Positions 14,707 through 23,042 of a DNA stretch of 23,420 nucleotides are shown here, one piece after another. The notes under the pieces are model-generated. The model made no database searches and was not told the origin of the DNA. It was given only the letters and a program-made list of their open reading frames with translations. The stretch's first letter is position 1; each line of letters begins with the position of its first letter. Source of the DNA: CAYJEQ01 sp964369235 (GTDB taxonomy: Bacteria > Bacillota > Clostridia > Oscillospirales > Ruminococcaceae); contig CAYJEQ010000041.1 of NCBI GenBank assembly GCA_964369235.1, positions 1 to 23,420 on the forward strand. Direction: 5' to 3'. The translations under genes were made by a program, and so were the position numbers.

Positions 14707-15939
14707 CTATCCAAAATCGCTAAGGATATTCATTTTCTGGGAGGTGCGGTTGTTGCTGTTTAGCTTCATAAGTTTAAAGTCAAACTTATACTTTGCATTG
14801 TTAATGTCAGAGTAGTAAAGCTGTTGCAGTCTTTTTAGTACCGTTCTACCTGTTTCAAAATTATCGATATTAGGCAGTAGCATTGCGTACTGGCTGGAGC
14901 TATAACGGGAGATGGTATCACCATTTCTCAGATTATCACGAAGTAGATCTCTTAGATTTCTCATAGCAAGGTCTAACTCTAGTGGATTAGCTTCTCCAAT
15001 ACCCATCTGTCTAATGCTTACCATTGCAAGGAACATTGTGGCATCTATTCGTCTTAGATTACTCATGTACAGACGATAGATATCCTTAAATATTGCATAC
15101 TCACAAACAAATCCACCACGATCGTCGTCGGTGTCATCATTGATAAGCTCTGCATAGATTTCATCGATATTTGCCTCAGCGCTACGCTCGTTAATCAGTA
15201 GCTCCTTATAGAAATCCAATATTTCCTGTGATGGCTTTACCCCTAGGTGGGCATAGTGTAACTCGGTTACATTTTTGTACTGAGCAAGAGCTTCCTTGTT
15301 CTTGCCAATCTTTAGCAGTGCAACCATTAACTCGATATTTAACATAGAGTCAAAAGCATCTATCTCCAGCGCTGTTTTACAAACTCGGATAGCTTCGCTA
15401 TAGCGCTGCTGCTCATTTAATAGACGGATATATTTGCTTATGGATTTTATATATAAATTATGATAGTAGTATGTTTTAGGTGCGATCCAGATATTTAGAG
15501 TGGAGTCCACTAATAAATCGTTATTATACATATAGACAATGTCTTCAAACATGGCGATGGATTCCTCTGTTAGCTCGTTAACATCTTCTAATTTTTTGCA
15601 TATGTCGTCCATTTTAGCCATGTCAATTTCACAGTCTAAATCTGGATTCCACATATATGCTCCACGCTTAGTAATTATGGCGTCCTCTAAACCATAGTCA
15701 CTAAGGTCTTTTCTAAGTCGACTTACTAGAGTTTTTAAGGTGTTTTCTGCATTGAGATCTTCTTTCTCACCCCATAGTACATCTACTAATGTACCCATTG
15801 TTGCCGGTCGACTTCTATTTACTATTAAATACTCAAGTAGGAGTAGCTTCTTTGGTGAATGTTTAAAATTTGCAGCAATATCTACACCATCTATCTCCAA
15901 TCGAAGTCCTCCTAAAGTATATATTTTTACCTTAGACAT
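14707..15939 (-). CDS. SARP-like regulator with BTAD and degenerate GGDEF-like domain (A)
   Basis: A 410-residue transcriptional regulator. Residues about 1-98 form an OmpR-type winged helix (LKTLVSRLRKDL is the recognition region), and about 100-250 a BTAD/TPR-like domain, the layout of SARP activators. The C-terminal part (about 280-390) resembles a GGDEF fold that has lost its active site: RNGDTISRYSSSQYAMLLP lines up with the usual GD-x-x-x-R-x-GGDEF-x-x-x-L, with SSSQY in place of GGDEF. It should therefore not make cyclic di-GMP but could bind a ligand or a partner. GAAAGGG lies six bases before the ATG. It is the second gene of a pair with a paralog 49 bases upstream, and the pair is divergent from the type IV filament operon. 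The GGDEF resemblance is by eye. Confidence 0.82.
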   Translation of the reverse strand: MSKVKIYTLGGLRLEIDGVDIAANFKHSPKKLLLLEYLIVNRSRPATMGTLVDVLWGEKEDLNAENTLKTLVSRLRKDLSDYGLEDAIITKRGAYMWNPDLDCEIDMAKMDDICKKLEDVNELTEESIAMFEDIVYMYNNDLLVDSTLNIWIAPKTYYYHNLYIKSISKYIRLLNEQQRYSEAIRVCKTALEIDAFDSMLNIELMVALLKIGKNKEALAQYKNVTELHYAHLGVKPSQEILDFYKELLINERSAEANIDEIYAELINDDTDDDRGGFVCEYAIFKDIYRLYMSNLRRIDATMFLAMVSIRQMGIGEANPLELDLAMRNLRDLLRDNLRNGDTISRYSSSQYAMLLPNIDNFETGRTVLKRLQQLYYSDINNAKYKFDFKLMKLNSNNRTSQKMNILSDFG

Positions 15940-15988
15940 AAGATTCCCTTTCTTTTAAAAATATTACATTAGCTATACAAATTAATAG

Positions 15989-17161
15989 CTATATGTGAAT
16001 AGTTTCTTCTACACTTGCGTCAATCATACGAACCAATCTATAGGTAAATGTATGATCTTTTAATGTTGCGGCGTCGTAATATGCACGCTCCATTCGTTCC
16101 ATTATCATATGGCCTACATCAACCTGAGTCATTGCAGGTAGCAGTGCCACATACTGGGTAGAACTGTATCTAGAGATTGTATCTCCAGAGCGAAGCTTAG
16201 TAGTTAATAGGTTTAGTAAATCGTTCATTGCTGTATCAATTTTTTCGGGTTCTACATCATTTTTTGGTGGGACTATTCCCACAATAGCTAGGTACATTAC
16301 TGCACCATGGCGCTTAAGGTTTCTTATGTGTAGTGAATATATCTCCTTAAATATAGGATATTCACAAACATATGCACCACGAGTATTACTGTAATCAGAC
16401 AGCTCGGTAAAAATACCCTCGATGTTCTGTTCTAGCTTATAGTCCTTTTTAATTATATCTTTATAAAATTCGATTATCTCCCCAGAGCTAACATCCATGT
16501 CCTCATCAGGAGAAGCAGCACTGCTTGTAGATTTATTACTAGCTGCCATCATCTCTAGTGCTAGAGAGGATTCTAGTGGGTATATCTTAGTAGCAACTGC
16601 ACACACACGGATAATCTCGTCATATTCCTGACTTTTACTTAGTAAAGATATATAGTGTCTAATAAGCTTAATATACATGTTTTGCATATAAAGGCTCTTA
16701 GTAGGTATAAATTTCTCTAGCCCACTGCCAGAAAGAAGCTCACCTTTATAAGAGTCTATAGCTGTCTCAAACTGTTTGCGATTTTGCTTGTTAAGAGAGC
16801 TTGATTTCATTAATGATTCATAATATTTCTCAAACTCTACAATGTCATTTCTGCATGGAAAGTTACTTTTCCACATATAAGAATTGTGGCCGGTAGTAAT
16901 CCCCCCACTAATCCCTAAATCTTCAAGGTCTTTACGCAGACGGCTGACCATTGTTTTAAGGGCGTTTCTCACCTTAGGATCCTTATCGCCATTCCATAGA
17001 ATTTCAATAAGTTTATCGGTTGAAACAGCTGTGTTTTCATATAATATCAAATATTGTAATAACAATATCTTCTTAGGCGAAGACTTTAGTTTGTCAGATA
17101 GATCTAAATCTCTTATCTTAAAAGAAAAACTTCCCAGCATGGTTATATGCACTTGGTTCAT
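15989..17161 (-). CDS. SARP-like regulator with BTAD and degenerate GGDEF-like domain (B)
   Basis: A 390-residue paralog of the downstream gene with the same architecture: winged helix (about 1-98, NALKTMVSRLRKDL), BTAD/TPR-like region (about 105-235), and a C-terminal GGDEF-like region in which RSGDTISRYSSTQY replaces the active site with SSTQY (333-337). The helical repeat around residues 208-226 is replaced by a Ser/Ala/Asp-rich stretch, so the TPR part is shorter than in the partner. It is transcribed first, from a strong promoter at 17207-17235. The start is not certain: GGAG is 14 bases before the ATG. The two proteins share the invariant CEYxIFKxIYxL segment at the start of the third domain. 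Confidence 0.82.
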   Translation of the reverse strand: MNQVHITMLGSFSFKIRDLDLSDKLKSSPKKILLLQYLILYENTAVSTDKLIEILWNGDKDPKVRNALKTMVSRLRKDLEDLGISGGITTGHNSYMWKSNFPCRNDIVEFEKYYESLMKSSSLNKQNRKQFETAIDSYKGELLSGSGLEKFIPTKSLYMQNMYIKLIRHYISLLSKSQEYDEIIRVCAVATKIYPLESSLALEMMAASNKSTSSAASPDEDMDVSSGEIIEFYKDIIKKDYKLEQNIEGIFTELSDYSNTRGAYVCEYPIFKEIYSLHIRNLKRHGAVMYLAIVGIVPPKNDVEPEKIDTAMNDLLNLLTTKLRSGDTISRYSSTQYVALLPAMTQVDVGHMIMERMERAYYDAATLKDHTFTYRLVRMIDASVEETIHI

Positions 17162-17206
17162 CCTTAAAAATTCACTCCATTTCTCTTTGAATCTTTTCTT
17201 TTTTAT

Positions 17207-17235
17207 ATTATAACAAAAAATAAAAACAAATGCAA
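17207..17235 (-). promoter_or_regulatory. Sigma-A-type promoter for the SARP pair
   Basis: On the minus strand TTGCAT (17230-17235) is followed after 17 bases by a perfect TATAAT (17207-17212), about 45 bases before the first SARP start. Confidence 0.7.
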
Positions 17236-17533
17236 CTGTAAATGTTACTAAAAAAATACGCCCATGTAATCCTTAAAATCGTGTAAAATAAAGGGATTAT
17301 ATGGTTATTATAGTTTAATGTTGTACTATGGTAATAAAAAAGGGTGACTTATAAATGAACAAAGGTAACATAATTTTGTGTATATATTGGGAATTATTTG
17401 AAAAAATGAAATTTTATGCAATAATATATACTTAAAAACTCACTGTGAATATTAAAATATTATATATAATCACTATTTATGTAAAAGATTTGGTGTAAAA
17501 TCAAAAAAAAACTTTTAAATAAGCCAGTACATG

Positions 17534-17542
17534 TGATATAAT
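17534..17542 (+). promoter_or_regulatory. Probable extended -10 promoter of the filament operon
   Basis: TG-A-TATAAT (17534-17542) is an extended -10 element; only a poor -35 lies upstream. It would give a leader of about 140 bases before the GTG start at 17688. Confidence 0.45.
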
Positions 17543-17591
17543 AATAGTAATAAAATTTATTATAATACTATAGTAAATAAAAAATTAAGAA

Positions 17592-17647
17592 ACATGGTGG
17601 TGACTTTTACATCTGTAAAGGTCTAGTCATTTTGATTGTAACCATGT
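17592..17647 (+). repeat. Leader hairpin before the transglutaminase-like gene
   Basis: GACTTTTAC-ATCT-GTAAAGGTC (17602-17623, one G-T pair) lies inside an outer 7-bp pairing ACATGGT/ACCATGT (17592-17598 with 17641-17647). It sits in the presumed 5' leader. It does not match the cyclic di-GMP riboswitch consensus as I know it. Confidence 0.4.
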
Positions 17648-17687
17648 GGATAAAGAAATTTTGAATTTTTTAACAGGAGGTTGTTTT

Positions 17688-18644
17688 GTGAAAAACCCCA
17701 CACCACCTAGGACTAAGTTAATGGCCATGTCCTTAGGTATACTATTACTTTTTACAGGTTGTGGAAGCACTCCCGAAGCCGCAACTAAAGCATCAGCAGC
17801 CCCACTACCTAACACAGTAGGCAGCCGTCCTTCTACCCCTACATTATTAACGGTAGAAGCCCCAGGTACCGAAGCTTTTGAAGGAAAAGCCTCGGTAATT
17901 GACGTATCTAATACCAGCGATGGATATATTATGGTTAAGTACACTGGCGATAAGCAAAAAATCAAGATGCAGTTAACTAAAGCTGGAGGCACAACATATA
18001 CCTACGATCTATTTCCAGACAATCAGTATGACGCATTTCCTCTATCTGATGGAGATGGTGCATACACCATTACAATTAACGAGAATATCAGTGGGACATC
18101 CTATGCACAGGTGGATACTGCTCAGTTCAATGTAACCATAACTGATCCACTGTCACCTTATGTTCGTCCTAATCAGTATGTGGAATACGCTGCTGGTGAT
18201 AGTGCTGTAACAAAGGGAGAGACCTTGGCTAAGGCGGCAAACAGCGATTTAGATGTTGTTACCTATGTATATGACTATGTAACTGGTAACATTGAGTACG
18301 ATTATGATTTTGCTGCAACGGTGTCACAGTTTTACATTCCGGATAATACTACCACCATGAGCACTGGTAAGGGAATCTGCTTTGACTATGCTGTGCTGAT
18401 GACCTCTATGTTAAGATCCCAAGGGATACCTACTCAGCTAGTATTAGGTTATGCAGGAGAAGCCTATCACGCATGGATAAGTGTATACACTCCAGAAACC
18501 GGCTGGATACATGATATTATTCAGTTTGATGGTAAGAATTGGGTAAGAATGGATCCTACATTTGCATCTACTGGTGGAGATAATCCAGAGGTTAGCAGAT
18601 ATGTAGGCGACGGTAAAAATTACAATGCAATGTATTTCTATTAA
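17688..18644 (+). CDS. Transglutaminase-like lipoprotein
   Basis: A 318-residue exported protein with a lipoprotein signal peptide ending LFTGC (Cys25), a Thr/Pro-rich spacer, an Ig-like beta-rich segment (about 60-150), and a transglutaminase-core domain. The catalytic triad is visible: Cys231 in GICFDYA, His261 in YHAWISVY, and Asp289 in MDPTFAS. These domains act as peptidases or transamidases on proteins, or as cell-wall-linked enzymes. The GTG at 17688 has AGGAGG seven bases upstream; a GTG 42 bases earlier lacks a ribosome site. It is the first gene before pilC in the filament operon, so it might process or cross-link a surface or filament protein; that role is inference. Confidence 0.85.
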   Translation: MKNPTPPRTKLMAMSLGILLLFTGCGSTPEAATKASAAPLPNTVGSRPSTPTLLTVEAPGTEAFEGKASVIDVSNTSDGYIMVKYTGDKQKIKMQLTKAGGTTYTYDLFPDNQYDAFPLSDGDGAYTITINENISGTSYAQVDTAQFNVTITDPLSPYVRPNQYVEYAAGDSAVTKGETLAKAANSDLDVVTYVYDYVTGNIEYDYDFAATVSQFYIPDNTTTMSTGKGICFDYAVLMTSMLRSQGIPTQLVLGYAGEAYHAWISVYTPETGWIHDIIQFDGKNWVRMDPTFASTGGDNPEVSRYVGDGKNYNAMYFY

Positions 18645-18692
18645 AAGTAACCTTAAAAGAAAATTAATATAGGAAAGGTGCGATCACAAATT

Positions 18693-19769
18693 ATGGAAAA
18701 TAACAATAATACACCTGTGATAGTCAGGGGTAAGGCTAAAAACCTACAATCCACCGAGCTGGCATACTTTTTTGAACAGATGTATGTATTCTCTAAAAGT
18801 GGTGTAGCAATCTGGGAAAGCCTGCTAATACTAAAACAAAACATCGATACAGACCATGACTCCAGCCTTATAAATCAGCTTTATGATCTTGTTTCTGCTG
18901 GTGACAGCTTCTCTAAGGCTATGTACACAGCAGGAGGTTTCCCTGACTATGCCATAGGTATGGTTGAGGTAGGGGAAGAAACAGGTAAGATGGAAGATGT
19001 ATTTGGCGCCTTAAATGAATACTATAAAAACCGAGATAAACTAGCTAAGAGCATAAGATCTTCTATTACATATCCTTTGGCAATGGCGGCTATGGTAATG
19101 GTGGTTATATTTGTACTATTAGTACAGGTAATGCCAGTATTCCAACAGGTATTTAGTCAGTTAGGACTGAGCCTAAACTCAGTGTCACAGGCACTGCTTA
19201 CCATGGGGGAACAGCTTAATAACTATGCACTATATATAGTGTCCGTTGTAGTTGTTATTGGTGTGATAATACTAGCAATGCGACTTAGTAGTTCAGGTAG
19301 ACAATCACTGTATAAAATCTATGAAAGCATACCACTAACAAGACAGTTATCCCGTTCTGAGAATGCTAATAGATTTGCCTTTGCTATGTCACTGATGCTG
19401 GGAAGTAGCTTAGATATTATCAGCTCACTGGAGTTTTCTATGCTGATTACAGATAGTCATTACACCAAGGAGAGAATAAAAAAGGTGCTAGAAAGCATCG
19501 ATAAAGGGGAAAGCCTATCCAATGCACTAATTGACAGTGGAGTATTCCAGGCTAAATACAATGGTATGATAGTAGCAGGTATGCGCAGTGGTACAGCTAG
19601 TGAAATGCTAATGTCCATAGCTAATAGATACTATGAAGAAACCGAGAAACAAACCCAGAAATTAATAGGTATTATCGAGCCTACAATGGTTGCAGTGCTA
19701 TGTTTATTAGTTAGTATGGTTATGTTATCGGTAATGCTACCACTAACTGGTATGTTATCAGGTATGTAG
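18693..19769 (+). CDS. PilC/GspF-family inner-membrane platform protein
   Basis: A type IV filament platform protein of about 358 residues with two repeated GspF domains. The first (about 15-140) includes GGFPDYAIGMVEVGEETG; the second (about 220-340) has IVAGMRSGT and ends near a C-terminal membrane helix. Three membrane helices are expected, near 130-155, 180-205 and 325-350. It is slightly short for the family because it lacks the usual N-terminal extension. The ATG at 18693 follows AGGAAAGG by 14 bases; a GTG at 18678 would overlap that site. It is followed by four small membrane proteins and PilT, as in clostridial filament clusters. Confidence 0.9.
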   Translation: MENNNNTPVIVRGKAKNLQSTELAYFFEQMYVFSKSGVAIWESLLILKQNIDTDHDSSLINQLYDLVSAGDSFSKAMYTAGGFPDYAIGMVEVGEETGKMEDVFGALNEYYKNRDKLAKSIRSSITYPLAMAAMVMVVIFVLLVQVMPVFQQVFSQLGLSLNSVSQALLTMGEQLNNYALYIVSVVVVIGVIILAMRLSSSGRQSLYKIYESIPLTRQLSRSENANRFAFAMSLMLGSSLDIISSLEFSMLITDSHYTKERIKKVLESIDKGESLSNALIDSGVFQAKYNGMIVAGMRSGTASEMLMSIANRYYEETEKQTQKLIGIIEPTMVAVLCLLVSMVMLSVMLPLTGMLSGM

Positions 19770-19786
19770 GAAGGGGTTTGTGACCT

Positions 19787-20122
19787 TTGACAAAGTTATT
19801 AAATAACAGAAGAATAAAAAACCTGCTAAAAGGCAGTGGGCTGTGGAGTTGTATACTTATTATTGTGCTGATTGTGCTAATTAATTTTGCTATTGGTGAT
19901 ATATCCAATACTGTTAATGAGCAGCAATTAGTAAATATCGAGAATGCCCTAAGAAGAGCTGCTGTACAGTGTTATTCCCTTGAGGGAAGATACCCTCCAA
20001 GCCTTAATTATATTGTGGACAATTATGGACTACAGTATGACAGTGAGGAGTATGTAATACACTACCAGAGCTTAGGTGGGAACCTACTGCCACAGATTTC
20101 GGTTTTTTATCTATCGGAATAG
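19787..20122 (+). CDS. Small single-pass filament-cluster protein
   Basis: A 111-residue protein with one N-terminal membrane helix (about 19-37) and a small outer domain. It starts at TTG, with GGAAGGGG ten bases upstream; a GTG just before it gives only a short reading. The segment ALRRAAVQCYSLEGRYP followed by SLNYIVDNYGL is, as I recall, conserved in small proteins next to gspF/pilC in Clostridia. It resembles a minor pilin-like subunit but lacks a normal prepilin peptidase site, so a membrane-anchored assembly factor is also possible. Confidence 0.72.
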   Translation: MTKLLNNRRIKNLLKGSGLWSCILIIVLIVLINFAIGDISNTVNEQQLVNIENALRRAAVQCYSLEGRYPPSLNYIVDNYGLQYDSEEYVIHYQSLGGNLLPQISVFYLSE

Positions 20123-20129
20123 ATAGGTT

Positions 20130-20196
20130 TATAGTAAAGTATACATATTAACCTTTATAATCCCAAAGGGATTTAAGGCATTGGACTTTTACTATA
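20130..20196 (+). repeat. Nested inverted repeat between two filament genes
   Basis: Outer TATAGTAAA/TTTACTATA (20130-20138 with 20188-20196) encloses a hairpin around AATCCC-AAA-GGGATT (20159-20173) with CCTT/AAGG arms. No T-run follows. It occupies the 116-base gap before the DUF4860-like gene. Confidence 0.5.
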
Positions 20197-20238
20197 TAAC
20201 ACTAGTTAATTACTTATAAATAAGAAAGGAGAGAAACT

Positions 20239-20727
20239 ATGGAGCCAGCCAAAAAGCGTGTTTCGGATATATTTTTGACCTTAGCTCTTTTCTGTATATA
20301 CACCTTAAGCTCCCTGTTTCTTTCTGTATTAGGTGCAGATGTGTATAGAGAAAATGTATTTGACTCTGAGAGCAACTACAATATACGCACATCAATCCTT
20401 TATTTAACAGAAAAAACAAGGCAAAGTGAGTTTTCAAACAGCATTAGAGTGGACAGCGCCTTAGACTCTGATGCAGTAGTAATCTCTCAAGACTTTGGTG
20501 GAGAAATATATGAAAACTGGATATATGTAGATGATGGATATCTTTGTGAGGTGTTAATACCACAGGACGGAGTGATTATACCACAGGCAGGACAGAAGAT
20601 TATGCCGGTGGAAAAGCTAACACTTAATCTACATAATAATGGATATATGACCATAGAGGTAACGGATAATCTTGGGAATATGTTTAACTCTGGAATATAC
20701 CTAGAGTGTAATGGGGAGGTAGTGTAG
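20239..20727 (+). CDS. DUF4860-like filament-cluster membrane protein
   Basis: A 162-residue protein with an N-terminal membrane helix (about 10-35) and a beta-rich outer domain. The region from IFLTLALFCIYTLSSLFL through LGADVY resembles DUF4860 proteins of clostridial type II secretion or type IV pilus clusters; this is from memory of the family. AAGGAGAGAAACT precedes the ATG. It lacks the usual Glu+5 prepilin motif. It ends one base before the next gene's start, consistent with a tightly linked operon. Probably a minor subunit or anchor of the filament machine. Confidence 0.72.
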   Translation: MEPAKKRVSDIFLTLALFCIYTLSSLFLSVLGADVYRENVFDSESNYNIRTSILYLTEKTRQSEFSNSIRVDSALDSDAVVISQDFGGEIYENWIYVDDGYLCEVLIPQDGVIIPQAGQKIMPVEKLTLNLHNNGYMTIEVTDNLGNMFNSGIYLECNGEVV

Positions 20728-20728
20728 T

Positions 20729-21154
20729 ATGAATAATACCTCCAAAGCAAAGTATTTCTTAGTAGAACTTATTGTAAACAGCCTGCTTTTTGCTATATGT
20801 GCAGCAATATGCGCCAGCTTGTACGCTATGGGATTTGTACAAAGTAAAGAAAGTAAGGATATATCCCGTGCTATGGTAGAGGCACAAAATGCAGCAGAAG
20901 CCTTTAAGGCAGCAGCTGGAGATACCAGTCAGTTAATAGATATGATAAACTGTAATGAGGATTTTGTTATTTACTATGACAAGGACTGGAATAACATAGC
21001 TGATGGTGAGGATTATAGCTATCAGTTAAAGCTAGAGGAGATAGGGGAAGGCAAGTTAAAACAAGCCAGAATAAGCCTATCAGACCTAGAAAGCAGTGAA
21101 ATCTTAACTATAGAGGTTTCAAAATACCTTCCAACTGCAAAGGAGGTGGGCTAA
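20729..21154 (+). CDS. Pilin-like membrane protein of the filament cluster
   Basis: A 141-residue protein with an N-terminal helix: YFLVELIVNSLLFAICAAIC looks pilin-like, with a Glu five residues after the expected cut site. However, the residue before that site is Lys rather than Gly or Ala, so cleavage by a normal prepilin peptidase is doubtful. An AMVEAQNAAEAFKAAAGD helix follows, as in a recurrent clostridial family beside DUF4860 genes. GGGGAGG lies about ten bases upstream, inside the end of the previous gene. Likely a minor pilin-like subunit. Confidence 0.75.
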   Translation: MNNTSKAKYFLVELIVNSLLFAICAAICASLYAMGFVQSKESKDISRAMVEAQNAAEAFKAAAGDTSQLIDMINCNEDFVIYYDKDWNNIADGEDYSYQLKLEEIGEGKLKQARISLSDLESSEILTIEVSKYLPTAKEVG

Positions 21155-21606
21155 TGAATACCAGTGGTAAATCGGTGGTAAGTATAGGTATAGTATCTCT
21201 TATTACATTTTTTACAGTGCTGTTATTAGTGACATTTTCCGTACTGATTATTGTAGGTGCTAGAAGTGATGCCCAGCTATCCAAACAGGCGGCAGCAGCA
21301 GTTACCAATTATTATATTGCAGATGGAAAAGCAGAACAGCGACTAGAGATGATACACAACACCTACCTAGAGGAACAGGCAACAGGGGACTTAACCCCAG
21401 CACTAAAGGCAATAGGGGTAAATGTTGTTGAAACAACTGCTGAGGGTGTAGTGGTAGATTATACTATTTCCATAGATACAAACAGAGAATTATATTGTAA
21501 AATATTTATCCCAGCAGATGCCCCAGAGAATATGGTTAGACAGAACTGGCAGACTACAATAGTACAGGGACTAGTAATAACCGATGAACAACCACTATGG
21601 GGTTAA
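21154..21606 (+). CDS. Small membrane protein of the filament cluster
   Basis: A 150-residue protein with one membrane helix (about 10-35) and an outer domain. Its start codon shares one base with the previous stop (TAATG), and AAAGGAGG lies just upstream, so translation is coupled. The AAAAVTNYYIADGKAEQRLEM segment recurs in the last small protein of comparable clostridial clusters. It has no prepilin motif. Its role in the filament is unknown. Confidence 0.72.
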   Translation: MNTSGKSVVSIGIVSLITFFTVLLLVTFSVLIIVGARSDAQLSKQAAAAVTNYYIADGKAEQRLEMIHNTYLEEQATGDLTPALKAIGVNVVETTAEGVVVDYTISIDTNRELYCKIFIPADAPENMVRQNWQTTIVQGLVITDEQPLWG

Positions 21607-21693
21607 TTCATTAAATTAGATTATACAAAAGATAAATAGTGGATTGAAAAACATTCACCTTAAATTGTTTTACAGGAAAGGTAGGTAATAAAG

Positions 21694-22800
21694 ATGGATA
21701 TCCAAGAGTTACTAAAACAGATGGTAGAAAAACAGGCAGCAGATATATTTATTGTAGCAGGTAAACCTATTAGCTATAAAATCAATCAGAGAATAGAAAT
21801 GCTAGAAGAAACTATTATAAAGCCTGATATGACAAAGAAGCTAATTGACGATGTATATGCACTAGCTAATAGAAGCAGTGATGTACTGGAAAGCAGAGGG
21901 GACGATGACTTTTCTTTTGCTCTTAAGGGGATTTCTAGATTTAGAATTAATGCTTACAAACAGCGTGGTTCCTATGCAGCAGTTATCCGTGTTGTAGCAT
22001 TCTCTCTACCAGAAGCAGATAAGATTAATATACCAGAAAACATTATTGACCTAGCAAATAAACAGCGTGGACTGGTACTGGTAACAGGTGCTTCCTGTAG
22101 TGGTAAGACTACTACACTAACCTGTATCCTAGATAAAATTAACGAAACTAGATCAGGGCATATTATTACCCTAGAAGATCCTATTGAGCATCTACACCCT
22201 CATAAGAATGGTATTATCAGCCAGAGAGAAATCTCCCTAGATACAGGTAACTACCCAGTAGCACTTAGAGCAGCTCTAAGACAGAGCCCAGATGTACTGC
22301 TAATAGGTGAGCTTAGAGATGCTGATACTATAGGTATTGCCCTAACTGCAGCAGAAACAGGGCATCTAGTGTTCTCTGCACTTCATACACTAGGTGCAGC
22401 AAACTCCATTGACCGTCTAGTGGACTCCTTCCCATCTAATCAGCACGAGCAGATTAGAATGCAGTTATCCATGGTACTACAAACGGTAGTTTGCCAGCAG
22501 TTAATCCCTACAAAAGACGGTGGGGTTATGCCTGTATTTGAGATAATGCACTGTAATAATGCTATTAGAACACTAATTAGAGATGGTCGTACCCATCAGA
22601 TTAACTCTATTATCCAGTCCTCAGCAAGTGAGGGAATGGTAAGTATGGATACAAGCATTGCAAAGCTATTTAACGATGGTAAAATTGATCGTGAAACAGC
22701 ACTAACCTACAGCTTAACACCAGCATATCTAATGCGTCAGATGGGTGAGAACCCAACAGCGAGAGATACATTTAAGTCCAAGGTGCTGTCTGGTCAGTAA
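21694..22800 (+). CDS. pilT: PilT-like type IV filament ATPase
   Basis: A hexameric secretion ATPase of 368 residues, the usual length for PilT retraction motors and shorter than PilB or GspE. Walker A is GASCSGKT (132-139), the Asp box is ITLEDPIEH (158-166), Walker B is VLLIGE (201-206), and the His box is TGHLVFSALH (222-231). The C-terminal AIRTLIRDGRTHQI matches the PilT AIRNLIR signature. The Walker A loop departs from the usual GPTGSGKS. It lies 87 bases after the small-protein genes with AGGAAAGGTAGG upstream. No extension ATPase (PilB), peptidase (PilD) or alignment genes are in the window, so either they are elsewhere or this ATPase drives both directions. Confidence 0.92.
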   Translation: MDIQELLKQMVEKQAADIFIVAGKPISYKINQRIEMLEETIIKPDMTKKLIDDVYALANRSSDVLESRGDDDFSFALKGISRFRINAYKQRGSYAAVIRVVAFSLPEADKINIPENIIDLANKQRGLVLVTGASCSGKTTTLTCILDKINETRSGHIITLEDPIEHLHPHKNGIISQREISLDTGNYPVALRAALRQSPDVLLIGELRDADTIGIALTAAETGHLVFSALHTLGAANSIDRLVDSFPSNQHEQIRMQLSMVLQTVVCQQLIPTKDGGVMPVFEIMHCNNAIRTLIRDGRTHQINSIIQSSASEGMVSMDTSIAKLFNDGKIDRETALTYSLTPAYLMRQMGENPTARDTFKSKVLSGQ

Positions 22801-22824
22801 TAAATAACCAATATGTATTAAGAA

Positions 22825-22861
22825 CAGGGTATATTCTTCCGGTAGGGGAGAATATACCCTG
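22825..22861 (+). terminator. Terminator of the filament operon
   Basis: A perfect 13-bp stem, CAGGGTATATTCT (22825-22837) with AGAATATACCCTG (22849-22861), 25 bases after the pilT stop. The tail ATTTACTTT is only loosely T-rich. Confidence 0.65.
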
Positions 22862-22933
22862 ATTTACTTTGTGGAATAATCGGTGTGTAGATAAGAACTG
22901 TTAAATATCAATATTTTAATCTGCGATAAATTA

Positions 22934-22942
22934 TGTTATAAT
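22934..22942 (+). promoter_or_regulatory. Extended -10 promoter for the repeat-protein gene
   Basis: TG-T-TATAAT (22934-22942) is a good extended -10, about 100 bases before the ATG at 23043. The -35 region is poor. A small AAGGG/CCCTT pairing (22996-23013) lies in the leader. Confidence 0.5.
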
Positions 22943-23042
22943 AAAAATATAAAAAATGTGAAAGGATTATACTTCCACAGTTGTGTTATATATGAAAGGG
23001 AAAAATTACCCTTACCATTTTAATATTTTGGAGGATATAATC

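Larger units (their letters stand above)
17162..17687. other. AT-rich divergent promoter region of the SARP and filament operons
   Basis: About 525 bases with no plausible gene. It holds the SARP promoter on the minus strand, a likely extended -10 promoter for the filament operon at 17534-17542, and a leader hairpin before the lipoprotein. The 17240-17530 part is very AT-rich and shows no other clear element. Confidence 0.55.

Noticed and set aside
17592..17690. Cyclic di-GMP riboswitch upstream of the filament operon
   Set aside because: The conserved core of the GEMM class is not visible in this leader.
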